Shown here: positions 17,122 to 25,600 of the stretch, one piece after another
How positions within the stretch are numbered: position 1 is the first letter of the stretch
How the letters are laid out: each line of letters opens with the position of its first letter
From: Fibrobacterota bacterium
GTDB taxonomy: Bacteria; Fibrobacterota; Chitinivibrionia; Chitinivibrionales; Chitinispirillaceae
NCBI GenBank assembly: GCA_023436145.1
Contig: JAEZKP010000038.1
Span: 1-48,320, forward strand
Direction: 5' to 3'
DNA length: 48,320 bases
Notes under the pieces: model-generated
What the model was told of the DNA's origin: nothing
Seen by the model: only the letters and a program-made list of their open reading frames with translations
Databases searched by the model: none
Position numbers and translations under genes: made by a program

Positions 17122-19533
17122 ATGCAATACGGTTATTTTGATGACGCTGCACGGGAATATGTCATCACCAATCCGAAAACACCTGTCAAGTGGATCAATT
17201 ATATCGGTACCCTGGGGTTTGGCGGTTTTGTAGATCATACCGGAGGGGCACTTATATGCAAAGGTGATCCTTCTCTTAACAGAATTGTTAAGTATATTCA
17301 GCAGATGCCTAATTCTGATTTTAAAGGAGAAACACTTTACATCCGCTTTAAACAGGATGGAAAGTATAAGGTTTTTTCCCCTTTTTACGTGCCTACTCTG
17401 GATAACTATGATAAATATGAATGTCACGTCGGTATGGGATATACACGTATTGTTTCTGAATTTTACGGTATAAGAACAGAGTGTACAATATTTGTGCCCA
17501 TTGACGAACAGGTGGAAATCAGAGATATCAGAGTAACTAATATCTCCAATGAGGATAAACAGATAGATGTCATCCCGGTGATCGAATATACTCACTTCGA
17601 TGCAGTAAAGCAGTTTACCAATGCCGATTGGGTTCCTCAGACCATGACTTCCCGGTGCTATACTGATGATAAAGGGATGCGGGTGTTGAGTCAGTATGCA
17701 TTTATGCTTAGAGATATCCGTATCAATTATTTCACCTCTAATTTCCCGGTGGCTTCTTTTGAAACCGACCGCAAGAGATTTCTTGGTGATAATGAGTATG
17801 GAACCTGGGCATCACCTCTTTCCCTGCAGAAAGACCAGCTGGATAATTACCAGGCACACCGGGGTGACAACATCGCAGCACTACTCCATAGTCTGGGAAA
17901 TCTTAAACCTGGTGAGCAGAAGCGGATTGTGACCCAGTTGGGACAAAAGGAGAGTGTGGAAGCTGCAATGCCGGAGATTCAGAGATTAAGAGACAACAGT
18001 CAGGTTGATGCTCTGTTTGGCCGGCTCAAATCGTTCTGGGATAACTATCTTTCACTTATGCAGGTGAATACACCTGATGCCGGAATGAACAGCATGATCA
18101 ACGTGCATAATACACGTCAGTGTTTCATTACTTACAACTGGTCAAGGTATCTCTCTTATTATCAATTAGGAATGGGAACCCGTGGTCTTGGTTTCCGGGA
18201 TAGCTCCCAGGATGTGATGGGTGTGGTGGACAGAATGCCTCAGGAAGCTAAGAAACTTATAGTGAAATTGCTTTCTGTACAAAACCGGGATGGGTCGGCA
18301 ATGCACCAGTTTAACCCTCTGAGTATGGAAGCCACAAATGGTGATGCGCATGAAATGCCGGATCGTCCTCAATTTTACGGAGATGATCATTTATGGATTG
18401 TATTGGCCGTTACCGCTTATCTGAAAGAAACAGGCGATATGGCATTTCTTCAGGAGGAAGTACCTTTTTATCAGAAAGATAAAGATAAAAAGCCGGTGGA
18501 AAGTGCTACTGTGCTGGAACATATACTTCGCGCCATGAAATTTACAAAAGAAAACACCGGAAAGCATGGTCTTCCCTTACTTGGTTTTGCCGACTGGAAT
18601 GATTGTGTAAATCTTCCCACCGGTGCAGAGTCCCTCTTTAATGCACATCTCTATGGAAAAGCTTTGCAGGAGATGATTGAGCTTTCGGATTTTCTGGGAG
18701 AAAAGAAGTGGAAGGAACAATACTGCGCAGACTATGAAACTATGAAATCCAGTGTGAATGAATCTGCATGGGATGGAGAGTGGTATGTACGTTATTTTGA
18801 GGCAAATGGAAGTCCGTTAGGCTCTAAAAACAATTCTCATGGAAAAATCTATCTTAATGGGCAATCCTGGTCGGTAATAAGCGGTTTTGCTACAGCTGAG
18901 CGTGCAAGAAAGGCTATGGAATCTGCCAGAAACATGCTTAACACCAAAAACGGTTTGAAGCTGAGTACCCCCGGTTTTAATGGTTTCGATTCAACAAAGG
19001 GGGGTATCACTACCTATCCTCCTGGAGCCAAGGAAAATGGTGGTATTTTTCTTCACACTAATCCCTGGGTGATGATCGCTGAGACGATTCTTGGAAATGG
19101 TGATCGGGCATTCGAGTATTATGATCAGATCAACCCAGCAAAGAAAAATTCCATTATCGATGAATATGAATGTGAACCTTATGTTTATCCTCAAAACATT
19201 CTGGGTGATGAACATCCTCAGTTCGGCTTAGCACGTAACAGCTGGCTTTCCGGTACATCATCCTGGACTTACCAGGCTGCTACCAAGTACATTCTTGGGG
19301 TAATGCCAAAATATAATGGATTTGAAATCGATCCTTGTATTCCAAAAAACTGGGATGGTTTCTCGGTCCAGAGAAAATTCAGGGGAGTTGATTACAATAT
19401 TCAGGTGAAAAATCCTTCACACGTTAATAAAGGTGTCAAGTCAGTCAAAGTAAATGGGAAAGAGATAAGTGGAAATATTATTCCATTATTTAATGCTGGA
19501 GAGACGGTTACCATTGAAGTCCTGATGGGTTGA
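17122..19533 (+). CDS. GH94 family disaccharide phosphorylase, second paralogue of uncertain specificity
   Basis: 803 residues, cytoplasmic, starting MQYGYFDDAAREYVIT with aaagga upstream. It keeps the GH94 hallmarks: HVGMGYT, GFRDSSQDVMG, GFADWNDCVNL (general acid Asp491), KENGGIFLHTNPWV and RNSWLSGTSSW. The N-terminal domain and acceptor-side blocks diverge from the upstream paralogue (TPVKWINYIGTLGFGGF, HTNPW instead of HNNAW, PQNILGDEHPQFGLARN instead of PQMIAGKDAKRHGEAKN). A different acceptor is therefore likely. Candidates include cellobionic acid or another beta-linked disaccharide. Cellodextrin phosphorylases are longer, so that type is less likely. Cotranscribed with the upstream gene. 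Confidence 0.85.
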   Translation: MQYGYFDDAAREYVITNPKTPVKWINYIGTLGFGGFVDHTGGALICKGDPSLNRIVKYIQQMPNSDFKGETLYIRFKQDGKYKVFSPFYVPTLDNYDKYECHVGMGYTRIVSEFYGIRTECTIFVPIDEQVEIRDIRVTNISNEDKQIDVIPVIEYTHFDAVKQFTNADWVPQTMTSRCYTDDKGMRVLSQYAFMLRDIRINYFTSNFPVASFETDRKRFLGDNEYGTWASPLSLQKDQLDNYQAHRGDNIAALLHSLGNLKPGEQKRIVTQLGQKESVEAAMPEIQRLRDNSQVDALFGRLKSFWDNYLSLMQVNTPDAGMNSMINVHNTRQCFITYNWSRYLSYYQLGMGTRGLGFRDSSQDVMGVVDRMPQEAKKLIVKLLSVQNRDGSAMHQFNPLSMEATNGDAHEMPDRPQFYGDDHLWIVLAVTAYLKETGDMAFLQEEVPFYQKDKDKKPVESATVLEHILRAMKFTKENTGKHGLPLLGFADWNDCVNLPTGAESLFNAHLYGKALQEMIELSDFLGEKKWKEQYCADYETMKSSVNESAWDGEWYVRYFEANGSPLGSKNNSHGKIYLNGQSWSVISGFATAERARKAMESARNMLNTKNGLKLSTPGFNGFDSTKGGITTYPPGAKENGGIFLHTNPWVMIAETILGNGDRAFEYYDQINPAKKNSIIDEYECEPYVYPQNILGDEHPQFGLARNSWLSGTSSWTYQAATKYILGVMPKYNGFEIDPCIPKNWDGFSVQRKFRGVDYNIQVKNPSHVNKGVKSVKVNGKEISGNIIPLFNAGETVTIEVLMG

Positions 19534-19541
19534 CAGTTCTT

Positions 19542-19583
19542 TTGCCGGGGAGTGGGTTAACCAGGACCCCGGCAATTTTTTTT
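19542..19583 (+). terminator. Rho-independent terminator after the GH94 pair
   Basis: A 9-bp perfect stem ttgccgggg / ccccggcaa with a 16-base loop is followed by eight T residues. It separates the phosphorylase operon from the sensor-phosphatase gene. Confidence 0.9.
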
Positions 19584-19765
19584 CAATTTTATGTACTCCT
19601 GCTTTAATACTGATATCTCAGAGTCATTGTTTATCTTGGTTTAAGCCTTCTATATTTGACTTCAAGGTTTCACCGGTTATATACTTTATTAATAGGGCCA
19701 TTAACTAACACAGGGTGATGTTGCATTAGGTTTTCCGGCCCTGGCCCCATCTCAAAGGTTGATCC

Positions 19766-22348
19766 ATGTGTGCAGATGTTACATCGGTTTCCAGTTCTCA
19801 GACTTCCAATGGATGTCCGGTTATAGGTTTTTTAACTGAGAGTCTGGGCAGTATTTACCAGTCAAGCTGTTGGATAGGTGCTTCTGATGAAGCTATTAAA
19901 AGAGGATATTCTTTAATTTGTTTTGCTGGTGGTTCACTGAGTAAATCCTCATGGGATCCCTATGAGCCTCAGCGTAATGCGATCTACAATTTTGTCGATA
20001 CTAAACGCCTCAAGGGTCTGATAATAACCGGTTCCATCGGAAATTTTATCTCATCAGTCGACTTTGAGAAATTTTACAGTCGTTTCGCCTCTATTCCTAT
20101 GGTATGCCTGGGCCCGGGGATGCAATCTGTAACCAGCATCCTTGTCGATAACTCTAATGGGATTCGTGAACTTATCTCCCATCTTATAGAAGTGCATTCT
20201 TGTCGTAAGATTGCGTTTGTGCGGGGGCCGGAAGGAAACCAGGAGGCTGAGCAACGGCTTAAGATTTTCAGAGAAGTGCTTTTGGAATATGGAATCACTC
20301 CTGATGACAAGCTTATTATTCCCGGGGATTTCAGCAGAGACTCGGGAGCCAAAGCAGTACATTATCTTATCGATAATTACGGACGTTCATTTGATGCGCT
20401 GGTAGGGGCAAATGATGACATAGCACTGGGTGCTTTAAAGGCTTTTCAGGAGCTTCACATAAGGGTTCCTGATGAAGTGCTGGTTGTGGGTTTTGATGAC
20501 ATTGAAGAGAGCGGGTTTTCTGCCCCACCTCTCACCACGGTGCGACAGCCCTTTTATGAAATGGGGGCTAAGGCCATCGAAGTCCTGCTTAACCGCATTG
20601 AAAATGTCAACATGCCTTCAATCATCACTGTTCCGGCAACGGTTACCACTCGTCAGTCCTGTGGATGTTTCAGGCTGGATAGTACCAGCGATATTAAGTT
20701 TGACATTCCATCAGATGAGATTTCCAGTGTGCAGCGCCAGTTGTTTTATGAAGAGATCGCATCCATTATGGAACAGTCCAGAATGAGTGTTACCGGGGTA
20801 ATAAATCCGCAGCTGATACAGGAGTTTTCTAATTCCTTTTTTGATGAAATTACAGGAGCAAATCCGGGGGGGTTTTTGCCGGTGGTTAATAAGGTTGCCT
20901 GGATGCTGGCACTGGCCGGGGGTGATACACCGGGATTGCTTAAATCCATCAATGTTATGCGACAATTAGCCAACGCATTTTACTGTGGAAAGATACCTTT
21001 ACAGACAGAAGAACTGTTTCAGAGTGCGACTCTTGCCATAGCTGATGCTGCTGCCCGTGCTCAGGCGCACCGGCGACTTAACGCTGACCGTCAGGCATCT
21101 TTGCTGCGTAATGCCGGACAGGCAATAGCTTCTGCTTTTGACTTTGAAAAATTACTTTCAGTCATAAATTCTGAACTGGTCAAATTGACTATTAATGAAT
21201 TCTGGATCTCCCTGTATACGGTTTTTGAACCAGGGGTAAAGTACCTGAAGCTGCAATCCGGGAGGAGTAATGGCCGGTTTCTCGATCTTGGTGAGATTGC
21301 AGTGGATTTCAGAGCTCCTTCGCTTGTACCAGAGGGAGTGATGTCGATAGAAAAACCCCGTTCCTTATTAATTGAACCGCTTTTCTTTAAAGAAGATCAG
21401 ATAGGCATCATCGTTTTTGATATCCTGTGGTGTAGGGATGGCCTGACCTATGAAATTCTGCGTCAGCATATCAGCAGTTCTCTTAAAGGTGCCCTGTTAA
21501 TGAAAAAAGTCCAGGAGCAGGCCCTTGCTCTGGAACTGGCAAATGTTCAGCTTCAGAAACTAAGGGATGCAGAACATGCTTATCTGGAGGCGGTGAAGCA
21601 TGAATTGGAGCTTGGTCGTGAAATACAATCAAGTTTTCTTCCCAGAGAAATTCCTCAGGTGGCCGGTTGGGAGATTTGTCCGGCATTTCAACCTGCGCGT
21701 GAAGTCAGCGGTGATTTCTATGATGTGTTTACCTTGCCTGACGGTAAAGTGGTGCTGGTACTTTCTGATGTTTCCGGAAAAGATGTCAGCGCCGCACTTT
21801 TTATGGGTATGATAAGAACATTAATAAGAGCACTTTCTGAGCAGGCTGTTTCTGATGGTTCTGATCCTCTGGATGCGGTAAAATTGACTAACAAATATCT
21901 GATAAATCATCATTATGGTAACAACGGCCGATACATGTATGCAACACTTTTTATGGCAGTGCTTGATCCGGTCCTGAGTACCTTTACCTATGTAAATGCA
22001 GGACATAATCCTCCAGCGATAGTCATGGCCAATGGGGGGGTAAGGAAATGGATCGAAACTACCGGGCCTGCAGTAGGTATCATTCCTGATGGGCAGTTTG
22101 GCTGCAATAAACTTTATATCGCACCGGGGGAACTGCTTTTTATCTACACTGATGGTGTTACAGAAGCAAGAAGTCCTGATGGTGAGTTGTTTACTAAAAA
22201 AAGACTTTCATCAATTCTGGATAACCCTCCTGCTTCAGCCTCGGCTACCGTATCACAGGTAGAATGCGCAGTGAAGCATCATTGTGAAGGTAAGGCTCAG
22301 TCCGATGATATTACCATGCTGGTTGTACAGCGAACTAAGATACAGTAA
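19766..22348 (+). CDS. LacI-type sugar-sensor domain fused to SpoIIE/RsbU-like PP2C phosphatase
   Basis: 860 residues without signal peptide or membrane segment, so probably cytoplasmic. Residues about 17-300 resemble the ligand-binding core of LacI/GalR regulators (PVIGFLTESLGSIYQ; VGANDDIALGALKAF; VLVVGFDDIEESGF; PPLTTVRQPFYEMG), but no helix-turn-helix precedes it. A helical linker follows, then a GAF-like region at about 445-570 and a short coiled coil (575-615). The C-terminal SpoIIE-type PP2C domain (about 615-855) has GREIQSSFLP, the metal-binding motifs GDFYDVF and SDVSGKD, YTDGVTEAR and DDITML. Such phosphatases normally act on anti-sigma-factor antagonists. It lies directly after the cellobiose phosphorylases, so a cytoplasmic sugar signal is plausible. 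No anti-sigma partner is encoded in this window. Confidence 0.85.
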   Translation: MCADVTSVSSSQTSNGCPVIGFLTESLGSIYQSSCWIGASDEAIKRGYSLICFAGGSLSKSSWDPYEPQRNAIYNFVDTKRLKGLIITGSIGNFISSVDFEKFYSRFASIPMVCLGPGMQSVTSILVDNSNGIRELISHLIEVHSCRKIAFVRGPEGNQEAEQRLKIFREVLLEYGITPDDKLIIPGDFSRDSGAKAVHYLIDNYGRSFDALVGANDDIALGALKAFQELHIRVPDEVLVVGFDDIEESGFSAPPLTTVRQPFYEMGAKAIEVLLNRIENVNMPSIITVPATVTTRQSCGCFRLDSTSDIKFDIPSDEISSVQRQLFYEEIASIMEQSRMSVTGVINPQLIQEFSNSFFDEITGANPGGFLPVVNKVAWMLALAGGDTPGLLKSINVMRQLANAFYCGKIPLQTEELFQSATLAIADAAARAQAHRRLNADRQASLLRNAGQAIASAFDFEKLLSVINSELVKLTINEFWISLYTVFEPGVKYLKLQSGRSNGRFLDLGEIAVDFRAPSLVPEGVMSIEKPRSLLIEPLFFKEDQIGIIVFDILWCRDGLTYEILRQHISSSLKGALLMKKVQEQALALELANVQLQKLRDAEHAYLEAVKHELELGREIQSSFLPREIPQVAGWEICPAFQPAREVSGDFYDVFTLPDGKVVLVLSDVSGKDVSAALFMGMIRTLIRALSEQAVSDGSDPLDAVKLTNKYLINHHYGNNGRYMYATLFMAVLDPVLSTFTYVNAGHNPPAIVMANGGVRKWIETTGPAVGIIPDGQFGCNKLYIAPGELLFIYTDGVTEARSPDGELFTKKRLSSILDNPPASASATVSQVECAVKHHCEGKAQSDDITMLVVQRTKIQ

Positions 22349-22667
22349 AATAAAAAACCTCAGAAGGGTACCCTGCATACAAGGATTTTGCTGAATTCGC
22401 ATTCCTCAGTGCGACTACTACCTGATTCGGCCTAAAGGTGGCAAAATATAAGTTGAATTCCAAACCTCAATTCCCAAATTCTACCCGGGGTGAACGTACT
22501 TCTCTTTTATCGCATTTAAAACTGCGGTTTAGATTTATAAGAATTAACAATTCAGTTAAATCAGTTTATCAAATTAAATTTGGTTTGAACGATTTGTGCT
22601 TGAATGAATACTAAATCAGCTAACGAGCCTGAATTGTGAAAATTAAATATAAGGGATGTACTGATTT
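22349..22667. other. Intergenic region upstream of the GH9 gene
   Basis: No gene seen. The self-complementary word gggtaccc occurs near 22365-22372. The last 90 bases are A/T-rich and hold the candidate promoter at 22585-22614. No clear terminator for the upstream gene was found. Confidence 0.5.
22585..22614 (+). promoter_or_regulatory. Candidate sigma70-type promoter of the GH9 gene
   Basis: TTGAAC and TACTAA are separated by 18 bases, about 55 bases before the ATG at 22668. The match to consensus is partial, so this is tentative. The GH9 ribosome-binding site (aaggga) is about 13 bases before the ATG. Confidence 0.3.
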
Positions 22668-25600
22668 ATGAAAATATTAAATGTTGTTTGCCTGATTGCA
22701 GTTTTAGGTACCTCACTTTCTGCACAGCTGGTTACAGATCCGTTGCCTTACGCTCCAATAGCCAATCCTTTACCGGACACTATGGATCAGCTTTATAGAG
22801 ATTCTATAAATTTGAAAATTTCACCTATTCGCATAAATCAGGCCGGATTCCGTCCCCAGGATAAGAAATTTTTCTATTATGTAGGAAGTGCTCAATCCAG
22901 TTTCACTGTTGTTGATGAAGATGGGAAAAGTGTGGGTAGCGGTTCGCTGCGCTCTACCGGGAAGACCACTTCCAGCAAGTTGAAAATCAGAGCATCTAAC
23001 AATGCTACATTGGTCTCCGGCGGGGATACCCGTTACACAATGGAGAGTAAAGAGTTTTCAGGAACTATTCATGAAGGTGAGATTCCGGATCTTCCGCCTG
23101 GAAAATACAGGGTGGTAGTAAAAAGTGACACATCTCATCCTTTTGTTATCGATGAAAAAGTGTACAGTTGGGTTCGGGATGCGCTCCTGAAGTTTTATGG
23201 AGTTAATAGATGCGGAGATTCTCAGTCCTGGTTTCATCCTGCCTGTCATTTGAAGGATGCAGTTACCGGAGGGTGGCATGATTGTGGTGATCATTTAAAA
23301 GAGGGTGCAACGATGAGTTATACTGCTGCGGTACTGGGATTGGCTGCAGCTGCATTCCCTGACCGTGATGCCGATGTTTACAGTGCAAACCATGGCATTA
23401 CACAGATCACCGACGGAATTCCGGATATTCTTTACGAAGCAAAACATGGAGCCGATTTTGTCCTGCAGTCTTATGATAAGGCTGGGGGGGATGTCGGAAA
23501 AATGGTTACTTCAATGGGGGGATTTGGTAATGTTGGATGTGGAGATGACCATAGTTGGTGGGGACGCCCTGAATTTCAGGATAAAATGCCTAATGACAGG
23601 GGAGGTCCACCCAGATGTGCGCGCAGTGAACCTACAACCGATTATCTGGGAAAATATTGCGCAAATCTGGCTTTTGTTTCAAAACTAATGCGTCCCTATG
23701 ATGAAAGTTATGCGGATCGGTGTCTCAAAGCCGCAAAAGATATCTATAAATTCACAACCCCGAAAATGGACAGAACAAATACTCCTGCATACAATGGGGA
23801 AACCAATGTGAGTGACGATGCTGCCTTTGGATGTCTGGCTCTTCTTTGGGCTACTGGAGAGCGTAAATATCTGGAAGAGCTTTGCTATGATAAAACCATC
23901 GGCAAATTGGCTAAAGAAGAACAACAATACCCGAAGCTTTTTAATGGCGGGTGGTTCACCTATTATGATCCGATATTCTATCATGCATCTGCAAATACCG
24001 ACTGGGCATCTGATCAGGCGCATGTATTATGGGGATTTTTCAAACTTATCCTAAGTGATGATACTCTTTGTGAGGACCTTAATATTACAGAAAATGAGCA
24101 GCTTAAGCTGATCGAAAAAACGGTTTATAATCTTGCCGCAAATCTCGGATCTGTTGGCTTGGGTGATCAAATGATCCAACTCCCGGAGAATGGTTTCTGG
24201 GTACCCCCAATTATTAAGTATGAACTTCCATGGTTCACCATGCATACTCAGATGGAGTGGGTCTGGAACCGATACCAGGCTGGTAATATTACAGAAATGT
24301 TCTATTACTATGATATTGCATCTAAAATTCAGGATATTGAACTGCCCAATACTCCAGCTTCCACAGACTGGAAGGCAGAAGAGGTAAAGACCATATTGGT
24401 TCGTATGCTGGATTACATGCTTGGAGTAAATCCCTGGGATATAAGTATGGTCTATGGAGTTGGGGATAAAAACTTCAATCATCCTCACCATAGGGCTGCA
24501 AATCCTGAAGGGAAAAATGTACCTGGTGCTTTTTATCAGTACATTCCACCGGTTGGCGCATTGCAGGGTGGCTATAAACCTTCAGCTTCAGGCTCAAATT
24601 TATATAGTGAGCATTTCGATGATTGGATGCACTCGGAAACTGGTATCGATGGTACCACAAACATCTTTATGCCAGTTCTCGGATTGGCCAAGCAGGATAC
24701 AATAGGTCCACCCGATGGATCGGTCAGGATAATGTATGTTGGATGTGATAAGGCTATTATCGATATAAGGCAGTCCAAGCACGGTGATGCTCAAGTGAAA
24801 TACGGGAAGGGAGAATCTACAGACAAGACTGTTTCTTCGGATTCTTCGGGAGTTATACATCGTATTACCCTCAATGGTCTGGATGAAGGAACAATGTATA
24901 GCTTCTATGTAATAGTCAAAGACAAGTTTGGCCGGCAATCGACCCTTAAAAATATCAATGAGGAGCGTCAGAAGGTTAATTTTACTTTTACCACAGCCCA
25001 GAACTGTCCTACTAACGCAGATATCCAGAATGTGAAAGTCTGCAGAGTGACCCATGACAGTGCCGAGATTTTCTGGTATACCCCTAATGGTGAGTTTGAC
25101 AGCAAAGTGGTTTTTGGCGAACAGATTCCTCCTGTTACTGTGCAGGATGGCGATGTTTCAGGACATCCGGCAAAGTTTCATTATGTAAAAATCGGCGGAT
25201 TGAAAGAGAAGACAAAGTACTACTTCTACGTGGAATCTGGTGAGTCAAGAGATGACAATAACGGACAGTATTACTCATTTACCACACCGGTTGAACATGT
25301 GGATTTTGATGTGCGGGCGGTCCGATATGTCTGGGAAGGTATGCCCACGCTCGGCCTTAATATTATGAATCAGGATATTAAGAGCTATGATTCTCTGGAA
25401 TTAAGAATATATGTACGTGGTCCGGAAACTTATACACTTAAAGCAGGTACTTTTAGTAGAACAACTGATACTGTGGTCAAATTTGAGGACCATGTAATGT
25501 TCAGAGTCGATATTGGAATAAAATATCGAAGTGATGGTTATCAGGACAAACATTTTAAAACCGATCTTGATAAATATGTACAAGGTGCCAGGCCGGTGCG

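Noticed and set aside
17095..17595. 166-codon minus-strand frame at the start of the second GH94 gene
   Set aside because: Antisense to conserved GH94 N-terminal blocks, and it lacks any recognisable domain.
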